Source: Trichobilharzia szidati (taxonomy: Eukaryota > Platyhelminthes > Trematoda > Strigeidida > Schistosomatidae). From it: 64,000 nt of DNA. The notes under the pieces are model-generated. The model was not told the DNA's origin, ran no database searches, and saw only the letters and a list, made by a program, of their open reading frames with translations. The stretch covers positions 26,774,865-26,838,864 of the forward strand of contig OX235275.1 of assembly GCA_944472155.2 (NCBI GenBank), read 5' to 3'. Within the stretch, counting starts at the first letter, position 1. Every line of letters starts with the position of its first letter. Shown here piece after piece: positions 12,149 to 22,735 of this stretch. The translations under genes were made by a program, and so were the position numbers.

Positions 12149-13498
12149 CTTAACAGAATAGATGAATTCATTAAGAAAGGGGACGCAAAGCAGTGCGAGA
12201 ACTACAGAACAGTAAGTTTAATCAGCCACCCAAGTAAAGTCATGCTGAAAGTAATATTGAACAGACTCAAAAAGAAAGTAGAGGAAATACTCTCAGAAGA
12301 ACAGGCCGGATTCAGGCCGGGCAGAAGCACTGCTGAACAAATTTTTAACATAAGTGTACTAAACGAAAAATGTCTACAACACCAAAAAATGCTAGTACAC
12401 AACTTTATCGATTTTAAGAAGGCCTTTGACCGTGTGTGGCACGAAAGCTTATGGCAAGTCATGAATAACTACAATATAGATAAAAACATAATTGAGGTTA
12501 TTAAGTCTTTATATAACAAATCTAGTAGTGCAGTATCTCTAAATAATCAAACTGGCGAGTTCTTCAGAACAACTATAGGAGTACGCCAAGGGTGCATTCT
12601 CTCACCAGTCCTCTTTAATTTATTCCTCGAACATATTATGACACAAACCCTACATGACTTTACACCGACACTTAGCATAAACGGAAGACCAATTTCCAAC
12701 CTCATATTTGCTGATGATATAGCCCTCATTGGGGAAAACATTGATCAAGTTCAGGACCTCACCTCAAGACTTGATGTTGCAACCAAATCTGTGGGCATGG
12801 AAATCAGCACAGAAAAAAGCAAAATACTCATTAACGGAGGAAACAACTCAGATAGATGTATCAGACTTGATGGACATGTATTAGAAGAGGTTGAAACTTT
12901 CAAATACCTTGGGTCTACCCTAACAAAAGATGGAAGGTCCACTAAGGAAATAAAAATTCGACTAAACCTAGCCTCTGCCACCATGTCCAAGTTAGGGAAA
13001 ATATGGAAGAGCAACATCAGCGTCTCAGCAAAAATGAAACTCTACTCGTCACTGGTCCTCTCTGTATTCCTATATGGATGTGAGAGCTGGACCCTGAATG
13101 CAGAGACAGAAAGAAGAATACAAGCCTTCGAAAACAAAAGCTATAGAAGGATCCTAGGAATAAGTTACCCTGAAAGGAAAACTAATGAATATGTCTTACA
13201 CCAGGTCCATAGACTGGCAGGAAAACAGAAACCACTCCTTTCAATCGTAAAGAAACGGAAACTACAATGGTTCGGCCACACGGTAAGACATGACACATTA
13301 TCCAAAACGATTCTACAAGGCACAGTAGGAGGAGCACGAAAGAGAGGTCGACCGAATAAGAGCTGGCTTGACAACATAAAAGAGTGGACTGAAATGCCCT
13401 TGGATACGCTACAGAAAATAGCATTAAACCGAGAAGAATGGCGAAGACTGATAGCGCGAACTGTCATAGCACCCCCACGACGAAAGTCAAGGGACTGA
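12149..13498 (+). CDS. RTE reverse transcriptase, N-terminally truncated
   Basis: The frame is open from 12,149 to the TGA at 13,496; the ATG at 12,242 is internal and not a genuine start. RT motifs in order: the NYR...SLISH fingers block, AGFRPGRST, motif A FIDFKKAFDRV, motif B GVRQGCILSP, motif C FADDIALIG with both catalytic aspartates, and the thumb motif FKYLGS. These are followed by the cysteine/histidine-poor C-terminal block with WFGHTVRHD and RGRPNKSW that is common in RTE elements. It would copy element RNA at a nicked target, but without the endonuclease and 5' end it cannot move on its own. Confidence 0.85.
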   Translation, partial: LNRIDEFIKKGDAKQCENYRTVSLISHPSKVMLKVILNRLKKKVEEILSEEQAGFRPGRSTAEQIFNISVLNEKCLQHQKMLVHNFIDFKKAFDRVWHESLWQVMNNYNIDKNIIEVIKSLYNKSSSAVSLNNQTGEFFRTTIGVRQGCILSPVLFNLFLEHIMTQTLHDFTPTLSINGRPISNLIFADDIALIGENIDQVQDLTSRLDVATKSVGMEISTEKSKILINGGNNSDRCIRLDGHVLEEVETFKYLGSTLTKDGRSTKEIKIRLNLASATMSKLGKIWKSNISVSAKMKLYSSLVLSVFLYGCESWTLNAETERRIQAFENKSYRRILGISYPERKTNEYVLHQVHRLAGKQKPLLSIVKKRKLQWFGHTVRHDTLSKTILQGTVGGARKRGRPNKSWLDNIKEWTEMPLDTLQKIALNREEWRRLIARTVIAPPRRKSRD

Positions 13499-13515
13499 TG
13501 ATGATGATGATGACA
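12149..13515 (+). mobile_element. 5'-truncated RTE-clade LINE
   Basis: Starts inside the RT fingers region and ends in a short (TGA)n tail at 13,495-13,513, the typical tail of RTE-clade elements. It lacks the endonuclease and any 5' UTR, as expected from incomplete reverse transcription. The single frame is intact (see the CDS entry), which suggests a fairly recent insertion. The family differs from the minus-strand RTE at 45,081. Confidence 0.85.
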
Positions 13516-13539
13516 TTTGCCAACCAATAGGCGATCGCT

Positions 13540-13727
13540 CAACAAATATGTAGGCGAAAATGGAGATGGATCGGCCATACATTGAGGAAACCACCGAATG
13601 ACATAGCGCGCAATGCAGGCCATCGCTCGAGTGGAATCTGAATGGGAATAGACGAGTGGATCGTCGGTTTCAGGGGTGACATGGAGAAGATCGTGTGAGG
13701 AAGAAATGAGAGAGTTTTGGGAACCGT
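13540..13727 (+). mobile_element. RTE C-terminal fragment, cut by the gap
   Basis: Broken frames encode WIGHTLRKPPNDIAR, WNLNGNRRVDRR and TWRRSCEEEMREFW, matching the C-terminal tail of the RTE at 45,081-45,302 (DIARQAFEWNPKGKRRVGRP and WRRSCEEELKQ). It is in the opposite orientation and contains stops. Its 3' end is lost in the run of N. Confidence 0.75.
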
Positions 13728-14226
13728 NNNNNNNNNNNNNNNNNNNNNNNNNNNNNNNNNNNNNNNNNNNNNNNNNNNNNNNNNNNNNNNNNNNNNNNNN
13801 NNNNNNNNNNNNNNNNNNNNNNNNNNNNNNNNNNNNNNNNNNNNNNNNNNNNNNNNNNNNNNNNNNNNNNNNNNNNNNNNNNNNNNNNNNNNNNNNNNNN
13901 NNNNNNNNNNNNNNNNNNNNNNNNNNNNNNNNNNNNNNNNNNNNNNNNNNNNNNNNNNNNNNNNNNNNNNNNNNNNNNNNNNNNNNNNNNNNNNNNNNNN
14001 NNNNNNNNNNNNNNNNNNNNNNNNNNNNNNNNNNNNNNNNNNNNNNNNNNNNNNNNNNNNNNNNNNNNNNNNNNNNNNNNNNNNNNNNNNNNNNNNNNNN
14101 NNNNNNNNNNNNNNNNNNNNNNNNNNNNNNNNNNNNNNNNNNNNNNNNNNNNNNNNNNNNNNNNNNNNNNNNNNNNNNNNNNNNNNNNNNNNNNNNNNNN
14201 NNNNNNNNNNNNNNNNNNNNNNNNNN
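13728..14226. other. Assembly gap (499 N)
   Basis: Unknown sequence. It separates a plus-strand RTE tail from the middle of a minus-strand LINE endonuclease, so at least one element boundary and possibly a reverse transcriptase are hidden. Confidence 0.99.
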
Positions 14227-15240
14227 GGGGGACAGCTCAAGTGTTTGCAGTGGAATGACAGCATCTAAGCATGTGTTCGAGTTATGGTAGAAGATGCTCA
14301 GAGCTCTCGAGAGGTCATCAGTAGTGAAGTATTCGCTCCATTCGGAGGATCTTAGCACTGATTCTACTAAGGTCCAGTTTGCCTTACTATAGTTCCTATA
14401 TAGTACTTGTTGTGAAGTGCAGGTATGAGCTGCAGTGCTATTCAGTGGAAGTGGCAGAGCACACATTACTGTTTTGTGATCACTACCTGAAAACTTAGAA
14501 CCCACTAAGATTGAGAGGGGGCTTATATCGTGACAGAATATTAAGTCTAGTACATTGTCGCCTCTTGTAGGGATAGTGACAGTTGTTTCCAGCCGAAGAT
14601 GTCCGGTGTCCCTAAGAGCTTGTCGTATTTAGTTGGCCCTTTTAATAAGTCCCAGTTGATTTCGGGTAGGTTGAAGTCTCCACATATGATCTTATGCTCG
14701 TATGGAAGAGTGGATACTTGCTCCAGTACATTTATGAGTTGTGTCTCGTAATCACTAAAGGTGCCAGGTGCTCTGTAGATACATCCTATTAGTAGTGTAG
14801 CACTTTTGAAGTGTACGTTGACCCACAGAGTGTCGTGCATGTCATTGAGTTCCTTATTTTCTAGCTGTAATACAGTAAGTGTGTTCAGGAAGTACATTAG
14901 GCAGCCTCCTCCCTTACCACTCTTCCTGTCACAGCGAAAGTGTATGTACCCTTCGATGCTTACCTCTTCGTCTGGTATATTGGAGTGACACCAGGATTCC
15001 GTAATAATGATTATAGGGGGTTTGTATACCAGCGTGTGTGCCCTGAGCATCGGTAGTTTATTAAGGATAGATCTAGCATTAATAAGTATTAAGTAGAGTT
15101 GAGATTTGAAGTAGTGTTTGAAGTGTTTAAGCTCGTCAATAAGGTTCAAGTGTGGGTCGGCATCCGCTGTTTCCGCGTGGCATATCAACCCTGTGTTGCA
15201 ACTAGTTTTTCCACCTATGTCTATCGAGTTACCATCTATT
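14227..15240 (-). pseudogene. LINE endonuclease domain (frameshifted, truncated by gap)
   Basis: Apurinic/apyrimidinic-type endonuclease that would nick target DNA. Visible motifs: LINARSILNKL, ITESWCHSN (catalytic Glu), IYRAPG, CGDFNLPEINW (Asp/Asn) and, in another frame from 14,505, GSDHKTVMC (Asp-His). The frame breaks near 14,560 and the protein runs into the gap before any reverse transcriptase. Confidence 0.8.
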
Positions 15241-15424
15241 TATTTTAGTGGATAATAAGTTTTATTATTGGATTCACTATACGATGACGTGGTTCTAGGC
15301 TTAGGTAGGTTGGAGAGTTGGGTTGAGGTTTTTATTTGGCATATGCTTGTACAGTCTTTGGGTGTGATTAATAATTCCGTATGTACTAGCCTATGTCTGT
15401 TTTCTTCCTGACAGGAAGCCGACA

Positions 15425-17054
15425 TTAGCGGTACGAGTTCAGAAGAGTTAACATCCCCACCAGCTGTTTGGATAGTGCTGACAGGGATGTGTTGGATAAA
15501 AAATCTTTGGTACCTTGTGATACCCATGACTTGTTAATCTGCCTATTGTGTGGGGACATTCCAGGAGACCTTACATGGGTTTCGTTGTATGCATTGCTGC
15601 ACTGTGGTTTGATTCCCAGAAGGCTTGTTCCGTATAATCTGCCAAAGTTTGTTTGTATGTCATGCCTGGTGGCTGAGCTCCTAATGTTGCCACTTGTACC
15701 ACTTTGCGTGATAGCGTCACTACACCAGCTACCAGTGTGACTTGGCACAGTATGCAAGTAGGTTGTGTCGTTGTTGTCCTTGGACTCTATGTCCTTATAT
15801 TTGTTTTTAGTTTGGTTGCTAGCATGGTTTTGAATATTATTTACCTTAAAGTGTGAGATATTCTTGGGAGTCTGAATATGTTGGGGAATCTTCGCAACAA
15901 GTGGCGTATTTCGGCCTGTTTTGTTACCGAGTTCCATTTGCGTTGTCACGTTTTGGTTAAGAGAGGATGTTGTCAGCTTACAAGAGGGGTTGATTACCAT
16001 CTTATGGCTGTCCATAGACATATCTAGATCCACCGTAGAGGGAGGAGAGGTTACTTTAGGAGTAAGACTATAGCTCACAAGTCTTTCGTTTGGTTTCATT
16101 TTCTCTGGAGCTATTTTTACGGGATTAGAGAGAGGGGAGGCTATGAGTTCTACCGTGTTGGTAGTGTGTATATCTAGTTTAGTGGCTTGAGGTGTCCTGC
16201 CATTTGGTTTATTAAGGTGATTGTAAGCACGCCTTTCAATCACTGTCTTATCTGCTACAACTTTTATCTGTTTGTAGCTTGTGTCCTGTAATAGGATACG
16301 TTGTGTGTTGGTGAATTTTTTAGCCTCTGTCAGGGTTTCGAACTGAAGGCGTATAGGACAGCAGTGGTCGTGCTGACTCTTCTTCAGTCTGTGACATTTT
16401 GTTTGAGTTAGGCATTTTCGCCGCCCTAAGTAAGATGCTTTGAACCTTTTTCAACCCCTCATTATCCGGTATATTGTAGACAATCACACTTAGTTTAGTA
16501 TCAAGTCTTTTGATAACCTCTGTTGTGATGAAGTTTATCAAGGTGTCTATCTTAGATACTGATTCTGTGTCAAGTTCGCCAGGGTTTATGGTCTTAGTCA
16601 AGATGTTCAGAGGGGCAAGTTCACAGACCTGTGATTTTATATCACCAACCTGTGTTGATAGTTCAGATAAGTTGGCCAAATTTTCTGAAAAACCTGCATT
16701 CATATCTTTTCTACACCTTATGTCCCGCATCTCAGTCTTCAGTTCTTCTACAGCCAGCTTTAGTCGTTCCATTTCTGAAGTAAGTGTTGGAGCTGGACTT
16801 GGAATCTGAAGTTTTGTGACACGTACATAGGGTGAAGTGAAGAGGTTTATGTCAGGACCAAGTGCTGAGTTTGTAGAAGCGATGCTACTGCTGTTTGTCG
16901 GCAAGTTTTCGCCCTCAGTTTCAGCCACAGTAGATGGTATTGAACCGGCAGCTCGACGCTCGCGGCGTATTGGCAAGCTGTGTGCCTCATTTCCATACTT
17001 TGTGGGAGTTGTGCTGCTCGTCGTTGCGAGCATATTTATACTATTAGTCATCAC
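15425..17054 (-). pseudogene. LINE ORF1 protein, second of two (frameshifted)
   Basis: The frame runs from ATG at 17054 to a stop at 16320; from about 16,365 homology to the first ORF1 continues in another frame (TSYKQIKVVADKTVIERR, compare FKNVKIVSDKTPNQRQ) to 15425. The core VIVYNIPDNEGLKKVQSILL parallels AIVYNIPDNEPIKSVQHSLL of the first ORF1. Residues about 95-125 (MERLKLAVEELKTEMRDI) form a coiled coil. A single frameshift near 16,365 breaks it. Its position directly before the endonuclease suggests that it is this element's own ORF1. Confidence 0.68.
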
Positions 17055-17300
17055 GTTGACAGGTGACTGAGTTCGTGGCTTTTTGTATGACTAACCATAA
17101 CTAATTAGTGAAAGAGTTATTGGTTAAATTTATGGAACTGGAGAAACACTTGTGCGAGTCTCACAGTTAAAATAGAAATATGTAGCGAATCAAGCTAAAA
17201 TGTAACGCAAACGTTGAACGTACCGCTACTTGGTACCTAGTGGTGTCCCGTCTAGTAGCCCATGTGCTTTGATTATTCATTCTGGGTCCCGTTCTCAGGT

Positions 17301-18671
17301 TTATGAGCCTATAGGCATATTACAACCTAGGCTATTACTGAAATTGTGAGTGTCATTCTGCTGTTTAATCAGCTCGGCTCCTCTTGCGTGTCTGCTAGAG
17401 TGTGATTTTGTGTGGATAGAGCTATTTTTGCTGTTAGTTTTGACCTCGTATAGTCTGTCATCCACAGTTTGTCTACTACTCTTAGTTCGACAAAGAGCAC
17501 TTCCACTCTCGTGTTCCGTCTCCTTTATGGGACCTGCCGTAATGCGTGCATAGCTCTTTTTTAGGCTTACATGCTGCTTGTTGGGCTTGTCACAAGGGAG
17601 ATATGTGGACGCCTGTGGAGAGACCCTGGTTTTAGGGGACTTCTTTTCAGCTTTTACAGGCAGATTACCTTGCTTGGCTCTGGGTGCAGTGTTATCTGCC
17701 GATATTTGTAGGTTATCTGTCACAGAAGCATCTATGTCTACCTCATGTGCGGGGTCGGTAGCTTTCCTAGGAGTGTTCTCAAGAACTTTGAGACTCATTC
17801 CAGTATTACTGCCCTTTTTGGGTTTCCCTTCACCTTCGCGTGTCGCTTGTTCACCTAGTACAATGCAAGTGTCACTTTGTGCTTCAGTGACCTTCGATAC
17901 TTCGGCATTGATGCTATTCATGATTTGTGGTATAATCGTCTTCGTATCTAAGGTATTTTTAGCTACTTGTCGTTGGTTGGGGGTTTTGTCCGAGACTATC
18001 TTAACATTTTTGAATTTCGTGGTGGAGGCCAAAGTATCCCCAGATTTCCTAAATTGTTCTGCTATTATACAGATGTCAAACCTGAAAAGTATGGGACATG
18101 TGCGGTTTAACTCTTTTTTATTTAGTCTGATACACTGACAGGGTGTACTTAAGAGGTTTGCAGCCCTTAACAAGGAGTGCTGAACCGACTTTATGGGCTC
18201 ATTGTCAGGTATGTTGTACACTATGGCGTTCTGTTTAGAAGCAAGTCTCTTAACAACTTCGCTCGATAGATAGTCCATAGCGTTCTCTAGCTCCTTAACA
18301 TGTTCCATTTCAGCATCGGTTGGCTTAGTCTTCAATTTAAACAGTTTTAGGAAAGTGAGATCTCCCAGTTCTTTTTTAAGATGGAAGATTGTTTCTGGTA
18401 CCGGGTCAAGTAGATTTAGTTTCGTCCTAAGGTCATTTATTTGTAGCTGCATGTCGTTTATGATAGAGACTAAGTTAGTAATCTCTGCCTTTGCTGACAG
18501 GATATCTTCCACCTGTATTACAGGGGTTAGCATTATGTTGGAAGTATTTGTATTGGGTGAACTACTAATTATAGCTGATTTTAGGGGTGATAATGCGTTG
18601 CTAGATAAGCTTAAGCTATTTTCTAGATTACTAGAGTTCCTAAGAATACGCTTGTTAGAGTTTTTGCCCAT
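17301..18671 (-). CDS. LINE ORF1 protein, first of two
   Basis: Intact 456-residue frame with ATG. Residues about 55-110 have heptad-like leucines and isoleucines (a coiled coil for trimerisation is likely). Residues about 145-175 contain AIVYNIPDNEPIKSVQHSLL, an RRM-like RNA-binding strand pattern as seen in LINE ORF1 proteins. The rest is polar, rich in S, T, K and N, and probably disordered. ORF1 proteins bind element RNA into particles. The start is supported by the preceding AT-rich leader and lack of an earlier in-frame ATG. No zinc knuckle is seen. Confidence 0.7.
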   Translation of the reverse strand: MGKNSNKRILRNSSNLENSLSLSSNALSPLKSAIISSSPNTNTSNIMLTPVIQVEDILSAKAEITNLVSIINDMQLQINDLRTKLNLLDPVPETIFHLKKELGDLTFLKLFKLKTKPTDAEMEHVKELENAMDYLSSEVVKRLASKQNAIVYNIPDNEPIKSVQHSLLRAANLLSTPCQCIRLNKKELNRTCPILFRFDICIIAEQFRKSGDTLASTTKFKNVKIVSDKTPNQRQVAKNTLDTKTIIPQIMNSINAEVSKVTEAQSDTCIVLGEQATREGEGKPKKGSNTGMSLKVLENTPRKATDPAHEVDIDASVTDNLQISADNTAPRAKQGNLPVKAEKKSPKTRVSPQASTYLPCDKPNKQHVSLKKSYARITAGPIKETEHESGSALCRTKSSRQTVDDRLYEVKTNSKNSSIHTKSHSSRHARGAELIKQQNDTHNFSNSLGCNMPIGS

Positions 18672-18699
18672 TATTATTTGTGATAATATAGCAAAACTG

Positions 18700-19600
18700 A
18701 AAAATGAATATCAGCGAAAACACATGCAAAAGTGTCACCAAATTCGAACGTACACCGACAGACTATTTTGCAGACTGTTCCGACTGACTCTAATGTCAGA
18801 AAGAACAACCAAAATGTAAATTCAGCATACATCGAAATATGTAATTTATATAATAACTTATCCATGCCTGTACAATTGGTATGTTCCTCCATAAACAGGA
18901 ATAAATATAAATATTTCAGTGTTCTGGTGGGGAATTATATAGTACCCCCATACCAACTACAAACATACACTTTTTAATCTAATTTGCATGCTTATATTAT
19001 ATGTTTACAGAGACCGATTTTATATCTACTTCGCAAACATTTGTCAATTTACCGTTGAACACTACCTTCACACAATTTTGAAATTTGACTAATGCTATAA
19101 TACACGATTACACACTTCACAAGTGCCTTTTGGTTTCACGTTGTGGGCATCGAGTAGCCACAACGTCTTTGCACATCGATAGACGTGAAGAAGTACTAGG
19201 AAATTCTTGTACGCTAATTTAGTCAATTAGAGCATGCAACAAACCTCATCTATCAGGCGCGTGCACTTTGAATACGATGTGCATTTTCCTCTCTAACAGG
19301 AAATATCCACTTTTGTGAATTATTCGTTTGGGAAACCTGATCTTCCTATCCGGCGAATTTTATTCAACCATTTCTTCTTCACTGAGTCTGTGTGTGGTAC
19401 TTCCAGCTGTCTTGAACTACTGCCAAAGCTTCAGGCGCTATTTCTGTAGCAACATCCTCTTCACTCTTTCAAATATGCAGGAATTGTTGGTCTGTTGCGT
19501 GATTGCTGTGAAGCCAAATAACCCCAAAGTTACAGTTAAAGTCAAAAGCAGTTACTGATATACTTTATCTTTCTGTTCTGTGCTTTCTATTGTCTTTTGC
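18700..19600. other. AT-rich spacer between two head-to-head LINEs
   Basis: It holds the presumed 5' UTRs of the minus-strand LINE (ORF1 starting at 18671) and the plus-strand LINE (ORF1 from about 19,672). I see no conserved frame or RNA gene. Confidence 0.5.
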
Positions 19601-19671
19601 TGCCAGTCTATTGGACAAAATAACTCCACTGTCTCTTATTATTTAATCATCAGTATTAATTTAGGAGTAAT

Positions 19672-20989
19672 ATGACGATAGAATCTCACCCTAAGATAAG
19701 TAATGGGACACCATACTCCGTAGTCACCAGGACTTCAGCCAAATTAGGCAAACAGGAGAAGGTGATGGACTTTTCGCATACCGGTCTTGAAGACCAGGGC
19801 AAATATTCCCTGCTCGGACAGATTGCCCATGTCGCCACAGTCCTACAGTGAAACTGTGAAAAGTCAACTAAGCGGATGTGGCTCCATCCCTGTTAACACG
19901 ACTAGGTTAATAGAGCCGAGTGGTAAATCTGCACAAAGTGAGAATAGTATTACACCCATATCCACGGTAGGCCTTGAAACAAACAGGAAGGCCAACAAGA
20001 AACGTTCACGACGTCGCAAGACGACAAAAACGTTCCCCAAGAAGGCAGACGATTGCTAGGTCTGTGATTCTGTCGTCGAACAAGTAGACTCTGCTTTCGA
20101 ATGCAACTTTTGTAAGCAATGGTTACATTGTAGATGCGACATCGGGGTACCAAAAGTATATTATGATTTTATGCGTAAGAATCCATGCCCATGGTTCTGG
20201 TACATATGCCCAATTTGCCGTCCTGATGCAGCCTCGTGTAGTTCCTCGAAAGCTAAAGATGGCGTAGAGGTATCAGGGAAAAACGTGAAACGTTTTACTC
20301 TCACCAGCTCAGAAAACAGCACAATTGCACGCAAATCGGGGATACCAAAATCCACACCAGTTAAACTTGCAATTCTTGCCATAACCGCTCCAGACACAGA
20401 GGCTGAAGCACCATGGGTATCTGTCTCTGGGAAAAGACCCTTATCGTCTGCCAGTAATAGTGGCCACGGCACCGAGACACACAAAAATATCCAGTCGCAC
20501 CGGATGAAACAAAACGGTCTTAAAGTGGATGACAAATGTGCGAGGACCGAACCTAAATCCACGGTTAGTGGATCAATTTGTGTAATCCTCTTTAATGTAC
20601 CAGACTGTAGTAGTAGTCTGCTGGAAAATAGGGCCCTGTTTGATCAGGAACAGTGGTCCAGCTTGTGTAGCACACTGGGTCTGGACACCCAACCAGTAAA
20701 ACTATGCAGATTGTATAAAGGCACTGCTGCAACTCAAGGCAAACCACCCCCCCTGAGAGTAACGCTTGGCTCTACCGAGAATGTCGAAAAAGTTTTACTG
20801 ACTTCTCAAGTCCTTTATATAGGGAGGGCCTGCAACATACGTGTTAGGCCAGAGAGGTCATGGAAGGAAAGACAGAGGGCGAGGGAGTCGCCAGAGCTTA
20901 TTCCTTCTGTTTCCATGGTTGTTCACGGCATTCCCGAACTGGTAACTGGGAACGCTTGGGAGAAGCGTTGTCACGATGTACAGCAGTAG
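19672..20989 (+). pseudogene. LINE ORF1 with PHD finger (one in-frame stop)
   Basis: The main frame runs from 19,787 to 20,989 with one TAG at 20,057-20,059; an ATG at 19,672 in a different frame suggests an upstream frameshift. Just after the TAG comes a Cys/His-rich zinc-finger pattern (CDS...CNFCKQWLHCRC...CPWFWYICPICRPD) that matches a PHD finger. A further block (LFNVPDCSSSLLENRALFDQ and LRVTLGSTENVEKVLL) resembles the RRM-like part of CR1 ORF1 proteins. A basic RKANKKRSRRRKTTK-like patch precedes the finger. It would package element RNA. Confidence 0.72.
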
Positions 20990-21429
20990 AGATGGTTAGC
21001 ATCCCGGATGGCTCTGGGAAGTTCAGGAGCCGTCTCTATTTATAGACTGCCTCGACCCACTCACCTTATGTCAATTAACACGCCACGTCTGTTAGCTGTC
21101 AAGTTCAGCTCCGGAGACCAGTTGACTACCGCTCTTCAGAGATGGTACGAGACCACGGACAAGGTCAGCAGACACATTAGCTGCTGCGAGAGCCGGCCTC
21201 GTACCCAAAGGAGAGGACAAAGCGTTGTCAAAGAATATCCCCAACCCCTAGTCACAATACAGCGGTGCAGCACGGACGATGATAGCCAGTGTCATCCAAG
21301 TGCTCCGACTGAACCAGAAGAAAAAGACGCCAACAGGCCAGTTCCTGGGGAATCGGCCAACTAATTCGTAGGATAACTCCTCAACCGACAACCCACATCA
21401 AGTCAACCACCCCCGATTACGGGGACGTG

Positions 21430-22735
21430 GTGAGACTGACTACCAGTTGCCTGTACAGTACTGTGAGAGGGCTAAGAGGAAAAATAGCCGAACTTAGACA
21501 CCTACAATCACAGCTGAACTCCAAAATCATAATACTGACAAAAACCTAGCTAACCCCTACGGTGGCAGACAGCGAAGTCATTATAAAAGAAAGGAGGTGG
21601 AGTCGCCATATATGTTGACAAGCAGCTCAGATGTGTTCACGCAATGGACCCTCCCCTCACTGAGCTCCCTGACTCCATATGGTGCCATTTCACCGTTGGG
21701 TACTGCAAATATCTACTGGGCAGAATTTACTGATCACCTTCACGAGGAGCAGACCACAACCAGGTACTGCTGAATACAATTTCAGCGAACAAGACATGGG
21801 TTATGATCAAATTGCCATAGCTGGAGACTTCAATGCCCCATCTCTTAACTTGATGACGGGATATGCCCATGATAGATTTGATCAAAATCTGCTGCATACC
21901 ATCAGGGAGGCCGAATTCACTGAAAATGTCAGAATGGATACTAGATGGGGCCCAGATGGGAAGCCTTCTAGACTGGATTATGTGCTCATTAGTGGCCACC
22001 TACTAGTGGAAAACGTTCAGATCACGACTTCCATAGGTAGTAGTGACCACGCGGTCATAGTATTCGACATAGTCCTCCGTGAGCGCTTACAGTGGGACAA
22101 TACACAGCCCTATCTGTGTTATAACAAAGCCAATTACACCGAAATGCGAAGACTTTTGTCTGAAGCAAATTGGCCAAAAAATTGGACAGAGCTAACAGTA
22201 GAAGAACACTGGGGAGTGGTAAAGGAGATCATTCACCAGGCGGTCTCAGACACTGTTCCTTTAGTCACACCTAAAGCTAGAAAGCAACGTTCACGGCTAA
22301 AATGGGAGACACAACGCCTTCTACAGGCGAAGCGAAAAGCCTGGTTTGCGTGGCGAGTATCAAAGAGCCGACCCGAACATGAAGTGTACCTTGAACTCAG
22401 GAATCGATGTAACACACGAGTCCGGAGTGATAGAAGGATATTTCATGGAAACCTCGCCAATAACCTTCTCGTGAACCCGAAAAGCCCATACAGGTTTATG
22501 TATGAAAGAAAACCGACCAACCAGGGAGCTTGCAATATAGTGGGTTCTGATGGGAAATCTCTTACTAGTCTTGAAATGGCAGAGACGTTCGGTCTAGTTT
22601 TTCACAGGCAACTAAAATGCAGTGAGGATTTTACCTCCACAAAACATCAAGATTACAATGCAAGACCAACGTGCGAAGAGCTGCTGGGTACATTTCAAAT
22701 TACCCCGGCTATGGTACTCATAAAATTGGGAAAGT
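21430..22735 (+). pseudogene. LINE endonuclease domain (mutated and frameshifted)
   Basis: Motifs over three frames: LRGKIAELRHLQ (21,470), ILTKT followed by TAG at 21,547, GGVAIYVDK (21,597), AGDFNAPSL (21,824), RLDYVLISG (21,970) and GSSDHAVIVFDI (22,040). In the family the second motif reads TETW; here the catalytic Glu is Lys (AAA at 21,541) and the Trp is a stop. The region then continues open to 22,770 as the linker to RT. It cannot be catalytic. Confidence 0.78.

Larger units (their letters stand above)
14227..18700 (-). mobile_element. CR1-like LINE(s), 3' half lost in gap
   Basis: Minus-strand block with two related ORF1 genes (18671-17301 and 17054-15425) followed by an apurinic-type endonuclease (15240-14227). 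No RT follows because the sequence enters the assembly gap. The two ORF1s share a conserved core (see their entries), so this is either one element with a duplicated ORF1 or two nested elements. Frameshifts make it non-functional as assembled. Confidence 0.75.
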
